The notes under the pieces were generated by a model. That model worked only from the letters and a program-made list of their open reading frames with translations, did no database searches and was not told the DNA's origin. Below, piece after piece: positions 25,278-33,102 of a stretch of DNA of 33,102 nucleotides. The stretch is taken from NCBI GenBank assembly GCA_023300235.1, contig JALZWN010000233.1, forward strand, positions 1 to 33,102, read 5' to 3'. The stretch's first letter is position 1. Every line of letters starts with the position of its first letter. The position numbers were made by a program, and so were the translations under genes. The DNA is from Mariniblastus sp. GTDB lineage: Bacteria > Planctomycetota > Planctomycetia > Pirellulales > Pirellulaceae.

Positions 25278-27485
25278 ATGGCAAAAACGAAAGCCGTTTG
25301 GGGAATTGATATCGGACAATGTGCACTAAAGGCACTTCGGTGTACTTTGGATGCGGACGGCAGCACGATCGTTGCCGACAAATATGACATTGTCGAGTAC
25401 CCAAAAATTCTTAGCGCAACCGATGCGGATCCTGAAGAATTGATCGCCGACGCGATTCAACAATTCTTAAGCCGTAATCAGGTCACCGGCGATCAGGTCG
25501 CCGTCAGCGTTGCCGGCCAAGCGGGTTTGTCTCGATTCTTTAAGCCGCCGCCGGTCGAAGTCTCTACGTTGCCAGACATCGTTAAGTACGAAGTTAAGGC
25601 TCAGATCCCTTTTGCGATTGAAGACGTGATTTGGGATTGGCAGCAAATGGGCGGCATAGTGGTCGATGGTCGAACCGTCGACGCTGAAATCGGTTTGTTT
25701 GCGATGAAGCGTGATGCGGTGTTTACTGCGCTGCGACCGTTTGACGAAGCTGAAATCGATGTTGATTTTGTTCAGCTGTCGCCGATTTCGATTTTCAATG
25801 TGGTTTGTCACGACTTGATTGGCGAACTCCCTGATCCCGAAGACGTCGATCCTGAAAACCCACCGCCCTCCACGGTCGTGATGTCGATTGGTACCGACAC
25901 GACTGACTTGATTGTTACTAACGGGCTGCGCATGTGGTTGCGTAATATCCCGATCGGCGGAAACCACTTTACAAAACAATTGTCGCGTGAGATGAAACTG
26001 ACGCAGGCAAAGGCCGAACACCTCAAGCGTAACGCGAGGGCGTCGGAGAATCCAAAAGCGATTTTCAAAGCGATGCGGCCAGTGTTTACTGACTTCGTGA
26101 ATGAAGTGCAGCGTTCATTGAATTTCTTTCAGAGTAACGAGAAGTCTGCAGAGCTTTCACAGATATTGTTGTTGGGCAACGCGGCGAAGTTGCCTGGCTT
26201 GCGACAGTACTTGGCGAAGCAGCTGGAGATTGAGATCGGTAAAGTTACCGGCTACGATAAACTTTCTGGCTCGGATGTGACTTCGCAAAAGTCATTCCAA
26301 AACAACTTGCTGTCCTTTGCGCCTTGTTACGGTTTGTGCCTGCAAGGGTTAAAGAAAGCCCAGATCAAAACGAATCTGCTGCCTCGTGAAATCGTAGTCA
26401 AACGAATCGTTGAAGCCAAAAAGCCTTGGGTGCTGACCGCGGTTTGCTCGGTCATGGCAGGCCTCGCGTTGGGGTATCTGTTTACTACGGGAAGCTGGCA
26501 CAAATCCGAATTGAGTTACGAGGACGCTGCTGGAAAAACGTGGGAGTCGGCTTTTAAGAAAGTCGCGTCGATAAGTTCGACCAGCAACCGTTTTATTGAA
26601 CAAGATCGAACACAAAAAGAAGTGTTGGACAAATTGAATTTGCTGTCCGCTGAATTGACGTCCGCGTCAGACCAAAAGGCGAGCTGGCTAGAATTTCAAA
26701 CGGCTTTGTCGCAGGCGTTTCCGACGGATCCCGCGATCGACAAGCTAAAAGCTAACGGCGTAACCAAGGTCGATCCAAAAAAGATTAAATTTAATGATCG
26801 CCAGGAGATGTATGTCGATCACATTGAATCGAAGTTTGTAAAAGAGATCAAAAAGTGGATCGATTTTATTGAGCCCGTGCACCAAAGAATGCGAATCGAT
26901 TTCAATCAAGAAGTTGCGAAAGATCCCGCAACAGCCGGTGAAAATGCCGAAGCGCCTCGTGAGGTCGAGGAGGTTGATGACGAAGAGGGTGCTGAACCTA
27001 CTTCGGGCTGGGTGATCGAAGTGAAAGCCCATCATTTTCATAACAGTGACAAAGCGATGGTGGACGTGATGTCCGGCAAGCAGTTTGTTCGCAAGACGTT
27101 GATTAAGAACTTGCTGACCAAACGAGATGTTGTGTTGCCGGATCACCCGGGTTTGGATTTTACCTATAGCGACCTTGGCGTTAGCCATCCGACGATCGTT
27201 TGGGTTTCTTCGGCGCCGGTTAAAGACAGAATTATCTTCGATCCGTCGGGCGCTAATGGTAGTGGAAAGCGTGATGATGCTGGCGACGGCATGGGGGATC
27301 GAAACATCGATGATATCGACGAAAGCAACATCTTCGACGTGAAGCTGTACGCGTTTGTGATTCAAATGGCGTGGATCCCACGCAGTGAAGAAGAGATCTT
27401 GGATGCCCGTAAGGCAAGGTTGCTTGCCGAAAAAGATGCTTTGGATGCAGACGCCCAGAAATCGGGTCAAGACGAAGATAACTAA
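25278..27485 (+). CDS. PilM-PilN fusion, type IV pilus-like inner-membrane assembly protein
   Basis: A 735-residue protein. Residues 1 to about 345 are a PilM-type actin-like ATPase: WGIDIGQCALKALR at the first phosphate site, a PilM insert (PPVEVSTLPDIVKYEVKAQI), SIGTDTTDLIV near 201 and LLLGNAAKLPGL near 297. PilM normally binds the cytoplasmic peptide INLLP of PilN. Here K-T-N-L-L-P (NLLP at 366-369) follows on the same chain, then a single membrane helix (about 384-404) and a 330-residue periplasmic part with coiled-coil features, an acidic linker and GWVIEVKAHHFHNSDKAMVD. It therefore combines the PilM and PilN roles in an alignment complex. First gene of a three-gene operon; weak Shine-Dalgarno (GGAAAACGAG) before ATG. 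Confidence 0.82.
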   Translation: MAKTKAVWGIDIGQCALKALRCTLDADGSTIVADKYDIVEYPKILSATDADPEELIADAIQQFLSRNQVTGDQVAVSVAGQAGLSRFFKPPPVEVSTLPDIVKYEVKAQIPFAIEDVIWDWQQMGGIVVDGRTVDAEIGLFAMKRDAVFTALRPFDEAEIDVDFVQLSPISIFNVVCHDLIGELPDPEDVDPENPPPSTVVMSIGTDTTDLIVTNGLRMWLRNIPIGGNHFTKQLSREMKLTQAKAEHLKRNARASENPKAIFKAMRPVFTDFVNEVQRSLNFFQSNEKSAELSQILLLGNAAKLPGLRQYLAKQLEIEIGKVTGYDKLSGSDVTSQKSFQNNLLSFAPCYGLCLQGLKKAQIKTNLLPREIVVKRIVEAKKPWVLTAVCSVMAGLALGYLFTTGSWHKSELSYEDAAGKTWESAFKKVASISSTSNRFIEQDRTQKEVLDKLNLLSAELTSASDQKASWLEFQTALSQAFPTDPAIDKLKANGVTKVDPKKIKFNDRQEMYVDHIESKFVKEIKKWIDFIEPVHQRMRIDFNQEVAKDPATAGENAEAPREVEEVDDEEGAEPTSGWVIEVKAHHFHNSDKAMVDVMSGKQFVRKTLIKNLLTKRDVVLPDHPGLDFTYSDLGVSHPTIVWVSSAPVKDRIIFDPSGANGSGKRDDAGDGMGDRNIDDIDESNIFDVKLYAFVIQMAWIPRSEEEILDARKARLLAEKDALDADAQKSGQDEDN

Positions 27486-27627
27486 AGCCGAGACCTGAGT
27501 CGCGCAACCGTCACGATTTGGTTCAAGGGCGATTTGGCTTATTGATGAGTTCGCTTATTGGTGAGTTGGCTCGATCACGAATTGACTCAGTTTAACATTT
27601 TTGAAATTCAACTGCGAAGTTACTGTC

Positions 27628-29271
27628 ATGGATAAATTAGCCCCAGCGATCGATTGGTTCAAACAGAACGGATTTTGGTTGGCCAATGGTTTCCTGTTGT
27701 TGCTGATGATCGGCATTTGGTTTATGCAAACCGATACCTTGAACGCGGAAAAGGACAAAAACGAGAGCAAGATCTCGTCGCAGTTTAGTACGGCTCAAGG
27801 CATCATGCGAAAAATGCCGGAGGACCTCGTCGACGCGGGGGTTACGCTGCATCCTAATCGATCGACCCAGCAAGGAATGCAAACGGAGCTAACGGAAGTC
27901 GTTGATTCGCTGATTGCCGCTTGGCGACATCGAGTCGATACACAAAAGAAGTTGTTGGTTTTTCCCGAGCTTGGCAGCCCTAAGTTCAACCAAATATTTG
28001 GTCGCTACAACCCTCCCGAGACGTTTCCGGTTAAGTACACCGATAACGAAATCGAAGGCTTGCTAAGTTTGTATAACTCGAAAATTCAAAATCACATGAT
28101 CAAACTATGTGGTAACGATGGAGTGCGAACGAATTGGCGAAAAGATCCTGAGAACTACGAACAAACCGATGAGCCAGGACAGAGTACTACCCGCGATGAC
28201 TATGCTATCGATGCTGGCGAATCGTTTTCGGTGGAAGATGAAGACGCCGCTCGTTTTGCGGTACTGTGGAGCGATGTGAACCAAGAGTTGTGGTATGACA
28301 AACTTACGGTTTTCCAAGATCGCGACGACCACAACAAGGCTTCCATCGCCCCGACGCCGCTTCAGTGTTACATGCTGCAGCAGGATTTGTGGGTGTTGGA
28401 GGCGATGTTTAACGTCATTCGAGATCTTAATGGCGAGTCATCTTCCACCGACACCTCGGCAATCAAGCAGATTGACCACATCGGAATCGGACGCGAAGGC
28501 ACTGCACAACTCGGAGCGTTGCACCCCGTTGATGCTCGGATGGCCGTTAAGGCCGATTCGGATGACGACGAAGGAGAGTTTGGTGGCGGTAGTACGGGAT
28601 TCCCGGGAGGTGAAATGGGGGGAACCGGGACTGGGGCTTCCGAACACGAGCTTCTTTTCTCCGAAGAAGATAAGCTAAGTGATGAAGCGTCGATGTACGA
28701 AACGCCCGGCGATGATGAGAGCTACGGAGAAGGCACTAGCAAGGGCCTGCCGCCGTTTCATCAAATGTACGTCGATACCAAGTTTGAGCCGATCGCGTCG
28801 GAAGAGGTGCTTAAGGTAATTACGGGCACGGAGTTGCCGGAATCAAATCTTGAGCTGATCATTGCAAAGCGTTTGCCTGTTCGAATTGGTTTAAGAATGG
28901 ACGAACGTAAGATCTCTGACTTCATGGCCGCTTGTGTCAATTCGCCTTTCGCGTTTGAAATCCAACAAGTTCGAATCAACCGCCACAAATCAGGTGGCGA
29001 GTTCATTGAGCTGGGCGGTGGTGGTAAGACGCAATCGACCGACAATGGATATAGTCAAGGAGATGGTGCGAGCAAAGCATTTGATGATGTTGCACGCGTT
29101 GAAACGAGAACCAATTACGATGTCAATGTTGAGTTTTTTGGAATCATTAAGATTTACAATCCGGTTCGTGAGGACCTGATACGAAAAGCGGCTGGCCTAG
29201 AAGAAGAGCAAGAAGATGCGTTGGATTCTGCAGCGAATCGCAGAGGTGCCACCGCTCGCACGGCTGGCTAA
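27628..29271 (+). CDS. Bitopic membrane protein of the PilM operon, PilO-like position and layout
   Basis: A 547-residue protein from ATG 27628 (a TTG at 27601 is in frame but the ATG directly precedes MDKLAPAIDWF). One membrane helix lies at residues about 14-33 (GFWLANGFLLLLMIGIWFM), then a coiled-coil-like periplasmic segment, a folded region to about 305, a Gly/Asp/Glu/Ser-rich linker (about 309-375) and a C-terminal domain (LPVRIGLRMDERKISDFMAA, SPFAFEIQQVRINRH, DVNVEFFGIIKIYNPV). The last part looks like a ferredoxin-type fold as in PilO/Amuc_1100, by layout only. No known family assignment is claimed. It follows the PilM-PilN gene by 142 bases and precedes the third gene by 95. Confidence 0.7.
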   Translation: MDKLAPAIDWFKQNGFWLANGFLLLLMIGIWFMQTDTLNAEKDKNESKISSQFSTAQGIMRKMPEDLVDAGVTLHPNRSTQQGMQTELTEVVDSLIAAWRHRVDTQKKLLVFPELGSPKFNQIFGRYNPPETFPVKYTDNEIEGLLSLYNSKIQNHMIKLCGNDGVRTNWRKDPENYEQTDEPGQSTTRDDYAIDAGESFSVEDEDAARFAVLWSDVNQELWYDKLTVFQDRDDHNKASIAPTPLQCYMLQQDLWVLEAMFNVIRDLNGESSSTDTSAIKQIDHIGIGREGTAQLGALHPVDARMAVKADSDDDEGEFGGGSTGFPGGEMGGTGTGASEHELLFSEEDKLSDEASMYETPGDDESYGEGTSKGLPPFHQMYVDTKFEPIASEEVLKVITGTELPESNLELIIAKRLPVRIGLRMDERKISDFMAACVNSPFAFEIQQVRINRHKSGGEFIELGGGGKTQSTDNGYSQGDGASKAFDDVARVETRTNYDVNVEFFGIIKIYNPVREDLIRKAAGLEEEQEDALDSAANRRGATARTAG

Positions 29272-29366
29272 TTCAGCCTTGGCCTTGATTCACTGACGGC
29301 GGTGTTGCCGCAACGAAACCTTACCAATACTAAGTTCTAAACTTATTTTGCGACTGAGTAACGATC

Positions 29367-31775
29367 ATGAAAAAATTCAGCAAAGAGTCGATGCAACATT
29401 TCATGTTGATGCATGCAGAAAAGCTAATTCTTGGTGCTTGCTTGGCAGCGACCGGGGTGTTTGTCTGGATGAGCATGGGCGCTGAAGAAAGCGCAGTAGC
29501 GGCCAAAGACCCATCAGATCTGCTCGCGCAAGCGGAATCTTCCGACAGGTTCATGAACACGGATGCTTGGGGCGGCGAGGATGGACTGGAGAGGTTCCGC
29601 AAAGGTCGGGGCGACGCCAAAGGACAGATCATCAACACGCAACCCGTTGACGGCTCGAAGTTCAAGTTAGACTTTGGCGGGTCGCCGGCAGAAGCTTTGG
29701 CACCTCGTAAAGATCCGGCGATTATCCCGCCAGAACAGTTGATCGCCAGACGTATCACCAACGGGGTGATGATGGACGTTGCCATTGAATCGCCGCTGGT
29801 TGATTTTAATGCGGCCCCCGTGGCAGAAGAGGGCGAAGGCCAAGGGTTTAGTGGTTTTCCAGGCGGTGATGATGATTATGGTGACGGCTTAGGCAGCCAA
29901 GGTTCCGGCTCTGGCAACAGAGATGGATTGCCGGAAGAGTATATGCCGCTTAAGCGAAATAGTGTTTTTGGTGACGTGAACGCAAACACGATCCGTGGTA
30001 TTCGCCCGCAAGCGTTAGGGATTTCTGAGAAAACAATTACCGATGTTCTTGATGTCGTTTGTGTGACGGCAGTGGTAGATTTTAGAAAACAAGCGGCAGA
30101 ATTTGAGAATGCATTCGCTGAATCAATTGCCTACAACGCCAAACGCGATCGGCCCGTTTATCAGTTTCTGCAAATTCAACGAAAAGAAGTTTCCGACAAA
30201 GGGAAGCAAGCCGCGTGGATGGATATTTCGGAGAACGTGAGCTACACGTTCGCGAGCAGTAATCCTTTGAGTGCAATGCCGTTTCAGATGCACGGCGGTG
30301 CTCCAGAAGTTATTGCTCCAGAGAACTGGGATCCAATCCTGACCGGTCCTATTCCAGCTTTTGCTCAATATGACTATCAATCAATCGCTTCCCATCCTGC
30401 TTTGAAAACACTACGAGAGTTTCCAGCTTGGAAACCACCGGCAGAGATGAAAAAGATCGGTGAGGGCGGAGAAGATGGGCCGGATATTAACATCTTCAAT
30501 CAAGGAGGTGACGAGGATAGGATGGACCAGCTTGGCGGAGGAAGCGGTATGGATGACGGCGATGGCATCAATGGCCTGCGCAGCGGTACCGAGACCGAGC
30601 TTTACAAAGAAGCGATTGTTAATCGAGAGCCGGGTGGTCAGTATCGACTTGTGCGTTTCTTTGATTTGTTGGCTCCAAAAAACCGTTCTTATGAATATCG
30701 AGTTCGCGTTTGGGTCGGCGACCCAAACCAAATCGACCCGTCTGATGGCTTCAAGAAAAATCGAGGCAGTACGCTGAGTGTTGCTGATCGTGGGGACCGA
30801 AACGGCGGAGGTAGTGACTTAGTTAAATTTTCATCCAACGGAGATGGAATGAAGGGCTCGATGGACGAAATGGATCAGGAAAAGGACGGCGCCATGTCAA
30901 TGGACGCCCGCAAAGAAGTGGTCCTAGCTGTCCAAAAAACAATGTTAACACCAGCCGCTCGGATGCGAACTGCCGCGGGTACCGACTTCGATGTGATGCA
31001 AGAACAACTTCGCGAGGACGCCCGGCGGCTTGCAGAATCCGGAGGGGCAGGCAGCCGAAGGCAGACGGCGATGTTGCCTTCGTTTTATGTTTCAGAGTAT
31101 GCGGCTGGCGGGCAGTTGGAGCAGATTGAGTTGCCGCCTTCACCAAGTCGGTACGCTTACATGCAGTACTTGCGATATGCTCGGCCTTCGGCTTGGAGTG
31201 AATCCGTTCGAGTTGAACAGGAAGCGGCGACAGGCGACGTGTTGGCTGGTACAACCGTTCGCATCAAAAAGTCGGTAGTTAAGGTTGCTGGCCGCGATGC
31301 TGAGTTTGAGTCGGGTGAACCGGCTGTCAAGGTATTGGTTTCTTCATGGGTCCGTAATGTAGGCTCCAAGCTTCCTGCTGAAAGAAATGCTTATGTTGGC
31401 GAAACCATGAATTTCAACGACCAAGCTTACGTGACTCATCCGATCACCTGGAAGATTTTGGTGCCTGAGTGGCCCGGTATCGAAGGCATCAGAAAATACA
31501 CGATGCCGTTCCGCACTAACAAAACGATCGTGGATGCTTTCTTTGGCGACACCCGTGTGCTGTCAACGGATAGCAGGCTTTCGATGGAGTTGGCAACCGA
31601 GATCTTGACGATGGATGCCAACGGAAACTTAAGCGTCTCCAATCAGTTCGAATCGGCGACCGATTATCGCAACGAACTTGCGATGCCGGATGACTCGAGG
31701 TATTACGGCAGAGAGAGACTGCCGAAGCCTAAGAAGGACGAGTACGCGGAAGACTACGGCGATGAATACGAGTAA
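29367..31775 (+). CDS. Large bitopic membrane protein of the PilM operon, unknown family
   Basis: An 802-residue protein starting MKKFSKESMQHFMLMHAEKL, with one membrane helix at about 20-38 (LILGACLAATGVFVWMSMGA) and the rest outside the cytoplasm. I do not recognise a family. Folded parts (VLDVVCVTAVVDFRKQAAEF; YRLVRFFDLLAPKNRSYEYR, near 423-445) alternate with Gly/Asp-rich, low-complexity linkers near residues 150-190, 365-400 and 455-510. The C terminus is a Lys/Asp/Tyr-rich tail (KPKKDEYAEDYGDEYE). Together with the two upstream genes it forms one transcription unit, ended by a clear terminator 18 bases after the stop. The order suggests a third periplasmic partner of the alignment complex (PilP-like role by position only). 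Confidence 0.7.
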   Translation: MKKFSKESMQHFMLMHAEKLILGACLAATGVFVWMSMGAEESAVAAKDPSDLLAQAESSDRFMNTDAWGGEDGLERFRKGRGDAKGQIINTQPVDGSKFKLDFGGSPAEALAPRKDPAIIPPEQLIARRITNGVMMDVAIESPLVDFNAAPVAEEGEGQGFSGFPGGDDDYGDGLGSQGSGSGNRDGLPEEYMPLKRNSVFGDVNANTIRGIRPQALGISEKTITDVLDVVCVTAVVDFRKQAAEFENAFAESIAYNAKRDRPVYQFLQIQRKEVSDKGKQAAWMDISENVSYTFASSNPLSAMPFQMHGGAPEVIAPENWDPILTGPIPAFAQYDYQSIASHPALKTLREFPAWKPPAEMKKIGEGGEDGPDINIFNQGGDEDRMDQLGGGSGMDDGDGINGLRSGTETELYKEAIVNREPGGQYRLVRFFDLLAPKNRSYEYRVRVWVGDPNQIDPSDGFKKNRGSTLSVADRGDRNGGGSDLVKFSSNGDGMKGSMDEMDQEKDGAMSMDARKEVVLAVQKTMLTPAARMRTAAGTDFDVMQEQLREDARRLAESGGAGSRRQTAMLPSFYVSEYAAGGQLEQIELPPSPSRYAYMQYLRYARPSAWSESVRVEQEAATGDVLAGTTVRIKKSVVKVAGRDAEFESGEPAVKVLVSSWVRNVGSKLPAERNAYVGETMNFNDQAYVTHPITWKILVPEWPGIEGIRKYTMPFRTNKTIVDAFFGDTRVLSTDSRLSMELATEILTMDANGNLSVSNQFESATDYRNELAMPDDSRYYGRERLPKPKKDEYAEDYGDEYE

Positions 31776-31792
31776 GCTCTAGTAGCTGACTG

Positions 31793-31820
31793 AAGGGGCT
31801 GGTTTTCCGGCCCCTTTTTT
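31793..31820 (+). terminator. Rho-independent terminator of the PilM operon
   Basis: aaggggctgg (31793-31802), loop tttt, and ccggcccctt (31807-31816) make a 10-base-pair stem with one G-U pair, followed by a T run to 31820. It starts 18 bases after the last gene of the operon and is the clearest terminator in the window. Confidence 0.9.
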
Positions 31821-32148
31821 ATGCGCCCAGCGGTCAGTTTCTTGAACAGTTGGATCAGTTGTGGCAACCTCGCAGTTACTGTATCTGGTTTTTGGCTGTC
31901 CCCAGGCAGGCTGTACCGCGGGGACGATCAGTTTATGGCTGTCCCTAACAGCGTTACTAACAGCACCTTAGTATCCCCGTCAGACCGGTACTTTCATCGA
32001 AATCGGTCTTCGGCGGCCTAAAAGCAACCGTTTTTCTTCTTCGCGCTCTTCTTGAATCATTTTTCTAGTCGATAGACTCGGAATCCGGTTGTGATTTCAG
32101 AAGCAACTGCGCGGTTGTCCCCAACTATCATTGCAAACAGGAAACTAG
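31821..32148. other. Non-coding region with repeated gtcccc/ggggac motifs
   Basis: No credible gene. tggctgtccc occurs at 31893-31902 and 31936-31945, and ggttgtcccc at 32113-32122. gtcccc (31898-31903) can pair with ggggac (31920-31925). AGGA seven bases before ATG 32149 serves the next gene. Confidence 0.45.
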
Positions 32149-32607
32149 ATGGCACAGCTTAAAGAGGTCGGCGACCGCGATGGTTGGAGATGTTGGTTGT
32201 GCGATCAGCCCGTTGATCCAGACATGTCTTCTAGCGATCCTCGTGGGGCGAGCGTTGACACTCGGATTACTAAAGCCCGCGCCAAAAAACTTAAAAAAGA
32301 CAAGACACCTGTTCCTCCAGAACGCTTGGCCCATGTCGGTTGCAATACTGGCAAAGGGGCCGTTGATGCGGTTGTCAAATGGCCAGAGCATTTTATCTTG
32401 GTTGATCCAGCCCCGATCATTGCGACCGCGGAGCGACTTAAACGCAAAGGGGGACGTGAAGCCATGGCTCGCTGCCCGTCTCAAGAAGACGCCGCAGCAG
32501 TCGCAAGCTGGTTGGTTGATAGAATGTCTCGCCTTGAGCCTGCGATCGATGTCAAAAGTCGCATCGATAATGCTGGCGGTCAATTTCTGGTAAGCCTGTT
32601 TGTTTAG
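32149..32607 (+). CDS. HNH endonuclease-like protein with altered catalytic site
   Basis: A 152-residue protein starting at ATG 32149 behind an AGGA site. The N-terminal part has the HNH zinc-knuckle layout: GWRCWLCDQPVDPD (Cys15, Cys18), a central ASVDTRITKARAKK where active members usually have S-V-D-H, and RLAHVGCNTGKGAVDA with the second His and Cys-Asn. The first catalytic His is Thr here, so nuclease activity may be lost or altered. The C-terminal half (AAAVASWLVDRMSRLEPAID) is helical and unrecognised. No modification or defence partner is adjacent. It follows the operon terminator and has its own promoter region. Confidence 0.65.
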   Translation: MAQLKEVGDRDGWRCWLCDQPVDPDMSSSDPRGASVDTRITKARAKKLKKDKTPVPPERLAHVGCNTGKGAVDAVVKWPEHFILVDPAPIIATAERLKRKGGREAMARCPSQEDAAAVASWLVDRMSRLEPAIDVKSRIDNAGGQFLVSLFV

Positions 32608-33102
32608 CTTTTTTGCTTGATTGAAGTTTGCGACCGGCGGAGCCTGCGTCAAAGTGAAGAGGGGGGGCAATCGGTGGTGCCGGGGTGGGCGACTGAGGAC
32701 ACCCACAAAGTTAGCTGTGACAACCAGTTTGTGCGCGTCCCCAGCCGTCCGACATTGGCAAACAGATGACAAAAAGGTATCGGGGACCGTTTTGGCAAGT
32801 TCTCAACAGCAGTTGGGGGCAACCACAAACCGATTGTTGCAGACAAGAAAACGGTTCCAGGAGCCAAAAACAAAACTGACACGGTAGAAACCGCGTCCAA
32901 ATCGCCCGAATGAGCTGTCAACTATTTTAAGGTTGGTGTCGTTCGGGCATTTTCAATGCGCTGTCTGCAACACCGCCGCGCGGTTGACATAACCCATAAC
33001 CGAAGCGTGGCCGGATGAATCGCGGTGGAACTACGGCTCCACTGTGCAAGGCCAAGAGAATTTAACGGCCAGCCGGAAGGCGACCGTGCTTTGCGGGTCA
33101 AG
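32608..33102. other. Non-coding end of the window with a partial dispersed repeat
   Basis: No gene is supported in this stretch; the small open frames lack motifs and ribosome-binding sites. At 33061-33083, tttaacggccagccggaagg resembles the arm of the MITE-like element at 8481-8500 (tttaacgacgagccggaagg), so a second, possibly complete copy may start here and continue past the window. Confidence 0.45.

Noticed and set aside
31821..32021. 66-codon plus-strand frame after the terminator
   Set aside because: It starts directly at the end of the terminator T-run and contains the gtcccc repeats; no ribosome-binding site.
32128..32772. 214-codon minus-strand open frame
   Set aside because: It is antisense to the HNH-like gene, which has a proper start, a ribosome-binding site and family motifs.
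1..33102. CRISPR array, rRNA, tRNA or prophage
   Set aside because: No regularly spaced repeats, rRNA or tRNA sequence, integrase or phage structural gene was recognised.

Overview
The window looks like a chromosomal segment from a planctomycete, most probably a member of the Pirellulaceae. The base composition is moderate. The first 550 bases carry the C-terminal dockerin-like tail (two D-x-N-x-D-G type loops followed by LDI-x-PFI) typical of large secreted planctomycetal proteins. Several genes belong to families seen mostly in that phylum: the coiled-coil membrane protein, the large glycosidase-like protein and the PilM-led operon. Ribosome-binding sites are often weak and GTG starts are common, so several starts are judgement calls.

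Layout. 1-554: remnants of a secreted beta-helix/dockerin protein, partly inverted and frameshifted. 1020-3673: a secreted purple-acid-phosphatase-like enzyme followed 5 bases later by DNA-3-methyladenine glycosylase I (tag). 3814-8165: three minus-strand genes (DUF456 membrane protein, ROK regulator/kinase, unknown multi-pass membrane protein) separated by long non-coding stretches holding dispersed repeats, a dead FG-GAP/VCBS gene fragment and a large inverted repeat. 8166-8920: non-coding, with a MITE-like element bounded by perfect 36-base inverted repeats. 8921-13432: hrpA helicase behind a DCC-family thiol oxidoreductase-like gene. 13903-16411: a coiled-coil membrane protein whose reading frame continues past two in-frame TGA codons, then a DUF1853 gene. 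16474-17466: an RNase HII-like protein. 17721-21283: a GGDEF diguanylate cyclase and an ABC exporter pair. 21341-24927: cmk, translationally coupled to an upstream GH38-like but probably non-catalytic protein. 25278-31775: a three-gene operon led by a PilM-PilN fusion and closed by a strong terminator. 32149-32607: an HNH-like protein with an altered metal/catalytic site. The rest is non-coding.

Most system-like region. 25278-31775 resembles the inner-membrane alignment complex of type IV pili / type II secretion: an actin-like PilM joined to the PilN-type NLLP peptide and transmembrane helix, then two large bitopic membrane proteins with Gly/Asp-rich linkers. No pilus ATPase, secretin or pilin gene is adjacent. 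This could be the planctomycetal counterpart of the PVC-type pilus-like complex (compare the Amuc_1098-1102 cluster of Akkermansia). The second notable item is the pair of in-frame TGA codons at 15262 and 15280, both in a GGC-TGA-CA context, followed by about 113 codons that read like a conserved C-terminal domain and end one base before the next gene starts.
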